A stretch of 64,000 nucleotides of DNA, taken from contig NZ_CACZDK010000001.1 of NCBI RefSeq assembly GCF_902779965.1, positions 1 through 64,000 of the forward strand. The letters run 5' to 3'. The notes under the pieces were generated by a model, which worked only from the letters and a program-made list of their open reading frames with translations, ran no database searches and was not told the DNA's origin. Below, in pieces: positions 43,832 to 52,108 of the stretch. The translations under genes and the position numbers were made by a program. Origin of the DNA: Fibrobacter succinogenes (lineage in GTDB: Bacteria > Fibrobacterota > Fibrobacteria > Fibrobacterales > Fibrobacteraceae). Each line of letters starts with the position of its first letter. Within the stretch, counting starts at the first letter, position 1.

Positions 43832-44353
43832 ATGGATTATGTGATTATGAGACCTCGCCTTGTGTGGCGACTGCTGGGCCTTGGTGGCTTGTACTGGATT
43901 ATATTTAGCGATGGCTTTGCATATTTGCAAACGGAAAATGGAATTTTTCCTTATCTGGCAATTCTTGCATTTATTGCGCTTTTCTTATTTTTGGCATGTC
44001 AATATTTTGTTGTTACAAAGGAAGGGCTTCAGCGAGGTTTAACTTTTGGATACATGATAAATTTTCTTCCCAAAAAACGTATTATTCCATGGGAAGATTA
44101 CGCATATATTAATGTTTGGTTCGTTTTCCCCTTTTATGAAATTGACGCTTTTAAGGGTCAACCAACGTATCGCAATTGGTGTTCTTTTTTGTTCATATCA
44201 AATTTTCTAGACCTTATAATATTCATCAACAAAGAAATTCCGCATAATAAAATGGATCCCGAATACAGAGAAAGATTTAGACAACTCGCCAAAAAGTATC
44301 GAAAACTGAAAAAAAAACACAGAATATTATATTGGATTTTGAATAATGTTTAA
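43832..44353 (+). CDS. Membrane protein of the accessory island
   Basis: 173 residues. Two N-terminal hydrophobic segments (LLGLGGLYWIIFSDGFAYL and YLAILAFIALFLFLACQYFV) precede a cytosolic beta-rich part with IIPWEDYAYINVW, resembling small bacterial PH-like domains, and a very basic helix (RQLAKKYRKLKKKHRI). No family firmly recognised. AAGG precedes the start. Confidence 0.6.
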   Translation: MDYVIMRPRLVWRLLGLGGLYWIIFSDGFAYLQTENGIFPYLAILAFIALFLFLACQYFVVTKEGLQRGLTFGYMINFLPKKRIIPWEDYAYINVWFVFPFYEIDAFKGQPTYRNWCSFLFISNFLDLIIFINKEIPHNKMDPEYRERFRQLAKKYRKLKKKHRILYWILNNV

Positions 44354-44367
44354 TTCTTAAGGTCTAC

Positions 44368-45060
44368 ATGCTAAAATCTGCTCCCATAAGAATAATTCTC
44401 GGGTTTCTCTCGGCGGTAGCTTTTTTCGGCCTGTTTTATCCGTTTTTCGTTTATCTTGTGTTCGGAATATCTAGTGGCAATTTTTATTACCATTGGGATC
44501 GGTCAAAACATGTAAAATTCGATCGCGAAAATCGAGATGATATTTTTGAGGGAGGGCCGGCTAAATTAAGGGTCTGCTTTGTTGAAGGAAAGCAATGTTC
44601 TTTTTCATATGAAACGGATGAGGGGCGCGATGTGTTGGCTTTTTGCCCGGAAAATGATAAATGCTATATATCTTTATTCAAGGGTGCTTTTTCTTTTTTC
44701 CCTGAGAAAAACTATGAAGTCGGAAATAGGAATGTTACAGAAATAGATTCGTTTCGTGTAAAACTTCACGGATTTGCGACGCCTTTTTTAGAGAATCCAG
44801 GATTTTACTTTTTTGCCATGGCTTTTTTTGCTATCGCCATGGGCCTTTGTTTTCTTGGAATTAAGAACGGAATAAAAAAAGTGGACTACAGGGCGTCTCT
44901 ATTTTTCTTCGTGGGGTTGGGGTTATTGATTTGGTGGGTTGTTTGTTATGCCGATTCGAAAATTCTTTTCTTGCACTTTTTTGTTCTAACAGGAATAGAT
45001 GCTGCGGTAGGGGGTGTTCTTTATAGGCTGTTCAGAAAGAGGGTGTTAACAAATGATTAA
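44368..45060 (+). CDS. Membrane protein of the accessory island
   Basis: 230 residues. An N-terminal helix (IILGFLSAVAFFGLFYPFFV) is followed by an extracytoplasmic domain of about 100 residues (VCFVEGKQCSFSYETDEGRD) and three more hydrophobic segments ending in a basic tail. AAGG lies 6 nt before the ATG. It overlaps the next small gene by 8 bp. No family recognised. Confidence 0.6.
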   Translation: MLKSAPIRIILGFLSAVAFFGLFYPFFVYLVFGISSGNFYYHWDRSKHVKFDRENRDDIFEGGPAKLRVCFVEGKQCSFSYETDEGRDVLAFCPENDKCYISLFKGAFSFFPEKNYEVGNRNVTEIDSFRVKLHGFATPFLENPGFYFFAMAFFAIAMGLCFLGIKNGIKKVDYRASLFFFVGLGLLIWWVVCYADSKILFLHFFVLTGIDAAVGGVLYRLFRKRVLTND

Positions 45061-45205
45061 CCTGTTTAAAACAGCCAATTTGTCGAATGTTATTTTTTCA
45101 ATCGTTTCGATAACGATGTGCTTTTTGCTGTTCCTGTTCTTGAAATCGAATGGCTTTGTTGCGGCGGATGTTTTTGATATGCAAAATGGGGAAGGGGAAT
45201 CCTGA
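45053..45205 (+). CDS. 50-residue single-helix membrane protein
   Basis: The ATG lies inside the end of the previous gene, and the TGA stop overlaps the next ATG (TGATG). The peptide has one hydrophobic helix (VIFSIVSITMCFLLFLFLKS) and an acidic tail ending NGEGES. The double overlap argues for a real, translationally coupled gene. No family recognised. Confidence 0.65.
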   Translation: MINLFKTANLSNVIFSIVSITMCFLLFLFLKSNGFVAADVFDMQNGEGES

Positions 45206-45969
45206 TGAAGAAAAAAGCAAAGAAGGAAGCAAATAAAAACCCCTTTAGAATCATCATTGGGGTAATCTTGTTGATAAAATGGATTTGCTTTGATTGGATT
45301 ATCGAACGGTTGTTCAGTAAAAGAAGCAAATATCTAATATTGAAAAATTTTGACAAGTCCTTTGAAATTTCAATTGATTTATTTAATGAGATTTGTTCAT
45401 ATCCAACAATTGCGTTAAAACCTCATCGATATCACTGCCATACCAAGATATACTATGGATATAAAAGATTTGCTGCAAAATCTATTTCGAAAGCCAATTT
45501 AAAATCAATGGTCGGTGCTTGGATAGAAAATCCTAATGATCCATGGAATCCACTGATAGACATCTTCAACGGGGCCCCTTCTACTTACAATCGTTTAACT
45601 ATTCGCTTTGAAGACTCTGAAATTCCAAAATTCGTCAATTATTTGAAGAATACGTTTATTGCTGATTACGGTTATGTTTGTGAAGCCAGAAGTTATCAGA
45701 GCAAATGTATCTGGAATACATCGCGAGGAAGCTCTGCTTGGCAAACCGGCGACTCTAAAAAAGTTTGTGAAGGTTTCTTGAAGGATGTCTATACAGTCAA
45801 TATTTTGAATTCCGCCCATGTCCAAGACTCTCTGATTAATAAAATCAAAGAAGATGAACGGATGGGTAAAATAGATTCATCCGTTGATGGATATATTATA
45901 TGGAACGTTGACCCTTCGAACATTCGCTACGCCCGCCGTGTCTGCAAGAAAATGGGATTGTTGATATGA
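45205..45969 (+). CDS. Hypothetical protein with N-terminal membrane helix
   Basis: 254 residues. A Lys-rich start (MKKKAKKEANKNPF), a helix (IIIGVILLIKWICFDWII), then a soluble domain with six Cys (CSYPTIALKPHRYHCHTKIY, YGYVCEARSYQSKCIWNTSR). AAGGGG precedes the ATG. No family recognised. It is the last of the coupled trio 44368-45969. Confidence 0.6.
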   Translation: MKKKAKKEANKNPFRIIIGVILLIKWICFDWIIERLFSKRSKYLILKNFDKSFEISIDLFNEICSYPTIALKPHRYHCHTKIYYGYKRFAAKSISKANLKSMVGAWIENPNDPWNPLIDIFNGAPSTYNRLTIRFEDSEIPKFVNYLKNTFIADYGYVCEARSYQSKCIWNTSRGSSAWQTGDSKKVCEGFLKDVYTVNILNSAHVQDSLINKIKEDERMGKIDSSVDGYIIWNVDPSNIRYARRVCKKMGLLI

Positions 45970-46014
45970 ACGAGTGATATATGTTATTAATCAAAAAGAT
46001 AAGCGGAGGATGGT

Positions 46015-46200
46015 ATGATTGAAAAATATAAAGGTATGACGGTAAATGAACGACTGTATCTAAGCGGTTTAATGTGCGAATTCGATGAATTTGTCCGGAC
46101 AAAAAATGTTGATGGATTGAAAAATATTCTTGATAAAGTCGAAATTACAGACGAAACTTTAAAACGTTCGATTATTGAAGGACTTGGATTAAAATATTAA
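46015..46200 (+). CDS. Small helical hypothetical protein
   Basis: 61 residues, GGAGG 5 nt before the ATG. The sequence (MTVNERLYLSGLMCEFDEFV, then ILDKVEITDETLKRSIIEGL) is a compact helical protein of a type I recall as a recurrent small accompaniment of toxin-immunity loci. No function known. Confidence 0.65.
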   Translation: MIEKYKGMTVNERLYLSGLMCEFDEFVRTKNVDGLKNILDKVEITDETLKRSIIEGLGLKY

Positions 46201-46241
46201 ATTTAGGATTAACGGATTGATTGTAATTGTGTGATAAAAAA

Positions 46242-46580
46242 ATGAATAAGTCGGCAGTCATAAAGATTTTTCTCGGCGCCCCTGCTGTGGTCTCCTTTTT
46301 GGGTTCCTTTGTTCTCACGTTTCTTGCGCTGCTTATTCCACTGCGCCCGTATGATTGGGGTCCTCCTGATGGTCTCTCGTTGCAGCCTGATGACGATTGT
46401 GCCTGCTTTATTTTTGTGTCGTGTTTTTTAAGTACAATTCTATTGGGAATCTCTTTGATAAGTTTGAAATTCGCGAAAATTGGCATCTCCAAGAAAATGG
46501 CGACTAAAATCGTGTATATGTTTTGGATTGTAGTCACGCTGGCAAGAATGTTTTACGTACTCCCATATTATCATGGTTGA
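46242..46580 (+). CDS. Small membrane protein of the accessory island
   Basis: 112 residues from the ATG at 46242. It has three hydrophobic segments (VVSFLGSFVLTFLALLIPL, FIFVSCFLSTILLGISLISL, IVYMFWIVVTLARMFYVL) and a Pro/Asp-rich loop between the first two. No Shine-Dalgarno site stands out. No family recognised. Confidence 0.55.
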   Translation: MNKSAVIKIFLGAPAVVSFLGSFVLTFLALLIPLRPYDWGPPDGLSLQPDDDCACFIFVSCFLSTILLGISLISLKFAKIGISKKMATKIVYMFWIVVTLARMFYVLPYYHG

Positions 46581-46582
46581 TT

Positions 46583-47587
46583 ATGAATGAAAAAGAAACT
46601 TACCCAACCCAACGGAAGTGGATCAGAATCCTTTTTCTGCTTGTGCCGTTGTGTCTTGTCGTGCTGTTGATGGCCTTCTCGAATGCTCTTTTAAACTGTT
46701 GGATGCTCTTGATTGAGCCTAATTACATCATTCCAAAAGAATCGAATATCTTCCAATTTGATGTGAACCAGATGAACGAGGGCTCCGGTGACTGGTGGAT
46801 ATATGGTCAAGACAATAAAAACTACTATTACTATATCGGCCACGACTCATTGCCGTATATTACTTTTTCGAATGGTGCCGCTCAAATATGTAGTGGCTTC
46901 GATAAATTGAACGTTAATACATGGTGTGGTAAAATTACCGAAGCATTCAAAAGCAGGGACACGACCGTCACCTACGCAGAACTTTTCGACGATGGGTATC
47001 ACGCTCTCCTGTATCGTTCAAATTATCCTGAATTGCTGTTTTTTGTCAAGATGTCGGATTCTAGTTTGTATGAGCTGGATAGCATTGTAGATTTCTATAA
47101 TGACTTTGCCGTTTACCGGACGGAAAAGGATTATATAGAAAAAGAAGGCGATGTATTTAAACAGTTGAGTGACAAAAATAGAACTAAAAAAATGATGGAA
47201 TACGGAGTGATTATAAATCCTGTCATGGGTAGTTTTGCGGGGGAACTGTTTATTGTTGGAGACAACGATGTTTTTGAGCTATCGTTGTCTAGACGGTCAT
47301 TCAAAAAAATAATTCGTTATCACATGGCCTTGGATATATTTGAAAAATGTAGTGACAATATGATTATGAGACTTCCGCACCGTCAAACAAGCATTTCCTC
47401 ATCAGCTATTAGAGTATCTTTCCAAGATAGCAGCTTCTTTGAACTTGCTTCAAATGGCTCGTTGAACATACAAGTTGTTGACAGCAAAAGTTGCCTTAGG
47501 GTGAATGGCGAGTACAACCAGGTCCGCTACGATTACGCGGAAGGCAAAAAATGCAATGTGGGTGTTCCTTTGTGCGAACCATTCTAA
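46583..47587 (+). CDS. Hypothetical protein with one membrane helix
   Basis: 334 residues starting 2 nt after the previous stop. One N-terminal helix (ILFLLVPLCLVVLLMAFSNA) anchors a large extracytoplasmic domain rich in Tyr, Asp and Ser (YGQDNKNYYYYIGHDSLPYI). No family recognised. It closes the island and converges with the U32 peptidase gene. Confidence 0.6.
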   Translation: MNEKETYPTQRKWIRILFLLVPLCLVVLLMAFSNALLNCWMLLIEPNYIIPKESNIFQFDVNQMNEGSGDWWIYGQDNKNYYYYIGHDSLPYITFSNGAAQICSGFDKLNVNTWCGKITEAFKSRDTTVTYAELFDDGYHALLYRSNYPELLFFVKMSDSSLYELDSIVDFYNDFAVYRTEKDYIEKEGDVFKQLSDKNRTKKMMEYGVIINPVMGSFAGELFIVGDNDVFELSLSRRSFKKIIRYHMALDIFEKCSDNMIMRLPHRQTSISSSAIRVSFQDSSFFELASNGSLNIQVVDSKSCLRVNGEYNQVRYDYAEGKKCNVGVPLCEPF

Positions 47588-47603
47588 TAGGGCGTAACCA
47601 TAA

Positions 47604-50318
47604 TTAATCACACCCTTTTTTGCGGTCTTGCCAGACGCTTTGGTTGAACAGCTGGCCTTCGGAGAGTCCGTACTTTTCTTCGACGCCGGCCTTTGAAATG
47701 GCTGTGTCGATGTCGAGCTTGCCACGGATGGCTTGCGTGTAAATGTCGATTTTGCGGCGGACAGATTCGGGTTCTTCGTCCAAGAGTTCCAGACGGTAGC
47801 TGCTTACGTTTTGGGCGATGAGCCTTGGCAATAGCTTGAGGGCGGATTGCGGCTTGCCAACGAAAAGCGTGTTGCGGCATTCGGCATCGGATTGCAAGAA
47901 GTGGCGTTCGCCTTTGTGGTCGAGAATTTCGACTTTATGTTGTGTACAAATCTTTTTGCATTCGGGGAAGCGACGACCAGTCGTGAGGGCACGTGCGAAG
48001 GCACAGTATTCTGAATGGAACGCTGGCATGTACTGGTGCAGCGCAAGTTCGAGCTTGCTTCCATCGATGTCCTTGAGCAAATCGAAAAGTTGAGTGCTGT
48101 TGAGGTCCCACGACGGATGCAATTTTTCGAGGCCTTGAGCCAAAAGCCAATCGTATGTGGCACTGTTGGTGGCGTTCAGGCTATAGTCGCCGACCATCGG
48201 GATTCCGGAATCCTTGAGGAGCGCGAGCGAACCGAGGTTACGCACGAGTGCAAATTCCGGCATGAGCGTGAGAATTTGTTTGATGTAATGGTTCTCGCCG
48301 GGCTTGTGGATGCGGAGTGTGGCGATGCCGGCTTCGAATCCGAGCTTGTGGATGCGTTCGAGCGGTTCATCGTATTTAACGCCCCAGTCAAAATCCATGA
48401 CGACCTTGTCGATGTCGAGGCCTTGCAAAGCGTTGATTTGTTCGGGACGGCGAACGAGAACAGTGATGTTCATGCGGCGGGGTGTCGCGCGGTTTTCTGT
48501 TGCGATTGCGGCGTTGTCGCTGTTGGATTTGCTCGCGATTTTAACGGTGCTGTGTAGAAATGCGCGGCCGTTTTCTGCAGAAGGTGCAAGCTCTTTCCAC
48601 TGCAAGCGTTTTTCGTCAAATGCTTGTACGGCTTCTTGGCGGAGCGTACGCAAAACTTTGCCGGGGAGGAATGCGTTTGCAGGCAACTTGATTTCGAGCT
48701 TGTCGAGAACATACGCTGTTGCTGAAAGCGCGGAAAGTTCTTTCTTGGCGATGGCTTGGAGTGCGTCGGGAGCGACTTCGTTGCGTGAGGCTTCGAGAAT
48801 GGCGCCTTCGACGGTGACCGCGCTATTGTCGCTTGGAGATTGCTTCGCTTCGCTCGCAATGACGTTGCTTGATGTTGCTTGTGCTGTAATCGTGAGCTTG
48901 AGCGGTTCGCCGATTTTCCCTTCGAGTGTCATGCACACGGGAATGTGCTTGGCGAAACTCTTGTCGGTAAAAGTCTTGTGGAGTTCTTTTTCGAGAGCGG
49001 GGGAGTCGTTGCGGTACGCCTTCATGCCGTAGGTGACTTTGCGCAAGTTGAATTCTCGACCGAATTCCAGACGGACTTGCCATTTTGCGGACGTCTCGGA
49101 GCGCATGTTGTTTCCGCGCGCATTTTCCCTTGCGTTCCCGGCGCATCTCGAATTATGCGAAAACATTTCCGATTTTGCGGAATGTCTCGAATTTTGCATC
49201 GCGGCACTCTCGCTGTACGAATTTCGGGCGAATGTTGACTTGTACAGTCGGCTTCCCGTTTGACGCGGCTCGGGCTCTGCCTTATATTCCTCAAATAAAA
49301 TCCCGTCGCCCGGCAATAAAGTGCATGGAACAGGCTTGTCTTCAAGTTCTACAATCACGCCGTTGCGGTCTACTTGAACGACGGTTCCGATAAATTCACC
49401 GTGGTGGTTCGAGAACGATCCATCGACGAGTTCCTGGTGGTTCACGCCATCGAGCCAGCCTGTGTTGAGTCCGCGCGAGAACAAAACTTCAAGCGGTTCC
49501 AAGTCCTGCGCAGTTAGGCGATTTTTTTCCAGCGCCTTGCGGTAGGCGTGCGAAACGGCGGCCACGTATTCCGGGCTTTTTAAACGTCCTTCGACCTTGA
49601 GCGATTCCACGCCGATTTCCCTGAGTTCTTCAAGCTTTGGGAGCGCACACAGGTCTCGCGTGCTGAACAAGTAACGCGCCTTCGGGTCTTTCCATTCCTT
49701 GCCGTCCACAAAAATGCGGTAGGGGAGGCGGCAGCTTTGGGCGCACTGCCCGCGGTTTGCCGAGCGCCCGCCAAAGTTTTCGCTGGTGAGGCACTGGCCC
49801 GAATACGAAACGCAAAGCGCCCCGTGGATGAAAACTTCCAGTTCCAGGTCGGTGAGGCTCTTGATTTGCGCAATCTGCTTTGCGGAAAGTTCGCGAGCCA
49901 AGACCGCTCTTGAAAATCCGATGTCCTTGACCAAGTTCACGGCTTCGGAACTCGCGAGCGTCATTTGCGTACTCGCATGGATTTCCTGTTCTGGACTGAT
50001 GGCCTTGATGAGCCTTGCAAGCCCGATGTCCTGGATGATGAACGCGTCCGGCTTTAATGCAATTAGGCGTTCCAAAAATTCCGGCAACTCCTGAATTTCA
50101 CGCTCGAAGATGAGGATGTTCATTGCAAGGTACGTCTTTACGCCGCGAAGCCTTGCGTAGCGGATCATTTCTTCGACATCTTCAAATGAAAAATCTTCGG
50201 TTCGACCGCGAGCGTTCCAGTGGGGCACACCATAGTAAACCGCGTCCGCCCCGTTGTTGATGGCGGATTCCAGCATGTCGCGCGTACCGACAGGCAAAAG
50301 AAGTTCAGGATTGTTCAT
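47604..50318 (-). CDS. U32-family peptidase/RNA hydroxylation protein, enlarged by insertions
   Basis: 904 residues against about 650 for E. coli RlhA/YdcP. The U32 core is clear: LLPVGTRDMLESAINNGADA, HASTQMTLASSEA, FIHGALCVSYSGQC and the Cys cluster GQCAQSCRLPYR. The DUF3656-like C-terminal half includes LHQYMPAFHSEYCAFA. U32 proteins of this type are needed for hydroxylation of 23S rRNA C2501 or tRNA U34, using prephenate. Two insertions stand out: residues 354-413 (Ser/Asn/Arg-rich) and residues 486-495 (VIASEAKQSP), the latter encoded by a dispersed repeat. A TATTTTTG box lies 5 nt before the ATG. Confidence 0.88.
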   Translation of the reverse strand: MNNPELLLPVGTRDMLESAINNGADAVYYGVPHWNARGRTEDFSFEDVEEMIRYARLRGVKTYLAMNILIFEREIQELPEFLERLIALKPDAFIIQDIGLARLIKAISPEQEIHASTQMTLASSEAVNLVKDIGFSRAVLARELSAKQIAQIKSLTDLELEVFIHGALCVSYSGQCLTSENFGGRSANRGQCAQSCRLPYRIFVDGKEWKDPKARYLFSTRDLCALPKLEELREIGVESLKVEGRLKSPEYVAAVSHAYRKALEKNRLTAQDLEPLEVLFSRGLNTGWLDGVNHQELVDGSFSNHHGEFIGTVVQVDRNGVIVELEDKPVPCTLLPGDGILFEEYKAEPEPRQTGSRLYKSTFARNSYSESAAMQNSRHSAKSEMFSHNSRCAGNARENARGNNMRSETSAKWQVRLEFGREFNLRKVTYGMKAYRNDSPALEKELHKTFTDKSFAKHIPVCMTLEGKIGEPLKLTITAQATSSNVIASEAKQSPSDNSAVTVEGAILEASRNEVAPDALQAIAKKELSALSATAYVLDKLEIKLPANAFLPGKVLRTLRQEAVQAFDEKRLQWKELAPSAENGRAFLHSTVKIASKSNSDNAAIATENRATPRRMNITVLVRRPEQINALQGLDIDKVVMDFDWGVKYDEPLERIHKLGFEAGIATLRIHKPGENHYIKQILTLMPEFALVRNLGSLALLKDSGIPMVGDYSLNATNSATYDWLLAQGLEKLHPSWDLNSTQLFDLLKDIDGSKLELALHQYMPAFHSEYCAFARALTTGRRFPECKKICTQHKVEILDHKGERHFLQSDAECRNTLFVGKPQSALKLLPRLIAQNVSSYRLELLDEEPESVRRKIDIYTQAIRGKLDIDTAISKAGVEEKYGLSEGQLFNQSVWQDRKKGCD
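48835..48863. repeat. GTCATTGCGAGCGAAGCG element in frame within the U32 gene
   Basis: On the minus strand GTCATTGCGAGCGAAGCGAA and then GCAATCTCC, a dispersed bacterial repeat type, read in frame as VIASEAKQSP. It lies in a low-conservation linker of the DUF3656-like half. Confidence 0.75.
49080..49260. repeat. Degenerate TTTTGCG/CTCGAATT block in frame within the U32 gene
   Basis: Words CATTTTGCGGACGTCTCGGA, GATTTTGCGGAATGTCTCGA and TCTCGAATTATGCG recur within 180 nt and encode the insertion RNSYSESAAMQNSRHSAKSE. They look like a local expansion of a short unit. Confidence 0.55.
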
Positions 50319-50323
50319 GTGCC

Positions 50324-50331
50324 CAAAAATA
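50324..50331 (-). promoter_or_regulatory. TATTTTTG box 5 nt before the U32 gene
   Basis: TATTTTTG, GGCAC, ATG on the minus strand. No Shine-Dalgarno site; consistent with a leaderless mRNA. Confidence 0.5.
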
Positions 50332-50396
50332 GAATTTATTGGGTGACTTTAAAAAAGTACGTCATGCCGACGCTTTTATTCATTAAGAAATGTTTA

Positions 50397-50747
50397 TTAC
50401 ACTTCTTCTAAATTGTAGCCGAATTGCACGATGGCGCCGGAATTAGCTTCACGGAAAATACGCTGGTGGGCGAGCCCTTCTAAAATGGCGTTGTCGAGCG
50501 TGTCTTGATTTTGCGCCGCATCGCTTCCGAGCGCAATGGAGGCAACGGACTTTAAAGCCCCCTTGAACCCCTCGTGGATAACTTTGACGTAGGTATATTC
50601 TGGATCCATTTCAAGAACGGCATCGTGGATATGTTTGTCGTTGTATTCAGGATCGCTATCGAATTTAATTCCCGAAGAGGTTCGAATCGAAACGGAACCG
50701 CAATAGCCGTCTTTTTTGAATTTCAACCATTTCTGTCCGTGTTGCAT
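50397..50747 (-). CDS. Hypothetical small cytosolic protein
   Basis: 116 residues from the ATG at 50747, which has GAGG 5 nt upstream; an in-frame upstream start would add eight residues. The N-terminus (MQHGQKWLKFKKDGYCGSVS) is basic and the rest mixed alpha/beta (AVLEMDPEYTYVKVIHEGFK). No signal peptide, membrane helix or recognised family. It is divergent from the small lipoprotein gene. Confidence 0.6.
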   Translation of the reverse strand: MQHGQKWLKFKKDGYCGSVSIRTSSGIKFDSDPEYNDKHIHDAVLEMDPEYTYVKVIHEGFKGALKSVASIALGSDAAQNQDTLDNAILEGLAHQRIFREANSGAIVQFGYNLEEV

Positions 50748-50781
50748 AAAAACCTCGATAAGTCTTTGCAAAAAATAATTC

Positions 50782-50789
50782 TAATTTTG
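50782..50789 (+). promoter_or_regulatory. TAATTTTG box 4 nt before an ATG
   Basis: TAATTTTG, GGAT, ATG at 50794: again the 4-nt geometry predicting a leaderless transcript. Confidence 0.55.
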
Positions 50790-50793
50790 GGAT

Positions 50794-51012
50794 ATGTTCA
50801 AGAAAATCGTTGTTTTGTCGTCTTTAGTTTGCATTTCCATGTTGGGTTTTGCTGGTTGCTCTAACCAAGATGCTGAGTATAAAATTGCAACACTTACCGA
50901 AGAAAACTCCCGTCTGGCACGCCAAGTCCAAGTTCTCAAGGCTACTTTGGATTCATTGAACGCCCACAACAAGGCTGTGGATCATTCCCTCAAGTCACTT
51001 GACATGAAATAA
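50794..51012 (+). CDS. Small Lpp-like lipoprotein
   Basis: 72 residues. A lipoprotein signal (VVLSSLVCISMLGFAGC) with Cys at residue 22 is followed by a short coiled coil (IATLTEENSRLARQVQVLKA, TLDSLNAHNKAVDHSLKSLD). Its size and heptads recall Braun's lipoprotein and other small envelope lipoproteins. It lacks an obvious C-terminal Lys-Arg attachment signal but ends DMK. Probably envelope-associated. Confidence 0.75.
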   Translation: MFKKIVVLSSLVCISMLGFAGCSNQDAEYKIATLTEENSRLARQVQVLKATLDSLNAHNKAVDHSLKSLDMK

Positions 51013-51095
51013 GTGCAAAATTCTTTCAATTTTGACACATTTATGTCAATTTTGTGCTCTTGAACATTGAATTTTTTTCTAAATTTGCGTCCGTG

Positions 51096-51255
51096 ATTGG
51101 CCCCGGTTTGTCGCCAAGGCGAAAACCAATTCTGCTTCCGACGTGAAGCCCCCGCGACCGTCAAGTCTCCGAGGAGGCGCTAGTAAGATGGTCTTTAGTT
51201 AACCCAAAATTCCAATCACCCCGCATGCAGGTTATTTTCCAGCCTGCACGTGTGG
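51096..51255 (+). ncRNA. Structured 5' leader RNA candidate
   Basis: In the 270-nt gap before the 51284 gene, several helices can form: ATTGG...CCAAT enclosing GGTTT/AAACC and TCGCC/GGCGA (51096-51130); GCTTC/GAAGC (51134-51149); GACC/GGTC with an inner TCTCC/GGAGG (51156-51193); and a TGCAGG/CCTGCA hairpin (about 51225-51252). This density of stems ending 30 nt before the ATG suggests a cis-regulatory RNA. No known riboswitch core was recognised. Confidence 0.45.
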
Positions 51256-51283
51256 TTCAACCCTTACTTTATGAGGTGCCCGA

Positions 51284-51913
51284 ATGGAATACATCGCTCT
51301 CGCACTTTCACTTGTTGCAGTGATTTTGTGCATTGTTATCCTGACTAAGGTGAACAAACTCCTTACCATGCTTCGTACCCCGATTTTCAAGAAGCTCACC
51401 CCGGACATGAACTTGAAGCCGTCCGCTCGTCGCCCGATCAGCGCACAGGAAATGGCTCAACGCGGTGAACGCAACAACAAGGAAAATCGTCAGAACAAGG
51501 AACGTCCGGCTAACAACAATAAGGACAATCGCAACCAGCAGGCTGCTGCTCAGGCTCCTGCAAATCGCGAACGCAACGAACAACATCAGCGTCCGGAACG
51601 TGGCCCGCGCCGCGAACGCCGTCCGGAACGCCCGCATCGTGAAGCTAACGTTGAAGCTACTGCTGCTGTCGAACAGGCTGCAGCTCCGGCCGCACCGGCT
51701 GCTGAAGCCCCGGTCGCCGAAGCTCGTCGCCCGCTCGCTCCGCGTATTCCGGTTGAAACTCCGGCTGCTCCGGCTGTCGAAGCTGCCCCGGTCGCTCCGG
51801 TTGCTGAAGCCCCGGCTGAAGCTGCCGCCGAAACCGTTTTTGATCCGTCCAAGGTCCGCTATGGCCGCCGCAACGTGATCAAGAAGGCTCCGGAACTTTC
51901 CGAAGAAGCTTAA
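51284..51913 (+). CDS. Membrane-anchored protein with Arg/Asn- and Ala/Pro-rich tail
   Basis: 209 residues. An N-terminal helix (YIALALSLVAVILCIVILTK) is followed by a basic linker, an Asn/Arg/Gln-rich stretch (RNNKENRQNKERPANNNKDN), an Arg/Pro stretch, and a long Ala/Pro/Glu-rich region (APVAEAPAEAAAE) before a short conserved-looking end (VRYGRRNVIKKAPELSEEA). The low-complexity middle may be disordered and could bind RNA or polyanions. No family recognised. GAGG lies about 8 nt before the ATG. Confidence 0.7.
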   Translation: MEYIALALSLVAVILCIVILTKVNKLLTMLRTPIFKKLTPDMNLKPSARRPISAQEMAQRGERNNKENRQNKERPANNNKDNRNQQAAAQAPANRERNEQHQRPERGPRRERRPERPHREANVEATAAVEQAAAPAAPAAEAPVAEARRPLAPRIPVETPAAPAVEAAPVAPVAEAPAEAAAETVFDPSKVRYGRRNVIKKAPELSEEA

Positions 51914-51937
51914 TTCTCACGAATATTGCTTTTGCAA

Positions 51938-51973
51938 AAAATTCCCAGTCCAAATGGATTGGGAATTTTTTTT
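51938..51973 (+). terminator. Intrinsic terminator
   Basis: AAATTCCCAGTCC, AAAT, GGATTGGGAATTT followed by a T run, 25 nt past the stop of the 51284 gene. It now also abuts the broken end of the yoeB relic. Confidence 0.8.
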
Positions 51974-51975
51974 GT

Positions 51976-52108
51976 GAGTTTTCGTAATGGCCATTGCAAG
52001 AAAGAATGTCGATAAATTCGCCATTGATTCTTTTGAGCGTTTTTTTTTGTCCTGGGTTTGCCAGTAGAGGTAGTCTTCCCAAGCTTTATCGGACCAAATT
52101 TTCTTCAT
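51976..52108 (-). pseudogene. yoeB: YoeB-family toxin relic
   Basis: From the ATG at 52108 the minus strand reads KKIWSDKAWEDYLYWQTQDK, the signature N-terminus of YoeB mRNA interferases. An A9 tract (52040-52048) shifts the frame; the other frame continues KTLKRINGEFIDILSCNGHY, then ends. The catalytic C-terminal half is gone. It is both frameshifted and truncated. Confidence 0.8.

Noticed and set aside
51060-51283. tmRNA, 4.5S or RNase P RNA in the gap before the 51284 gene
   Set aside because: None of the conserved cores (tRNA-like ends with a tag frame, GGUGCUG/GGAAGCAGCC, or P4 GAGGAAAGUCC) are present, although the region is structured.
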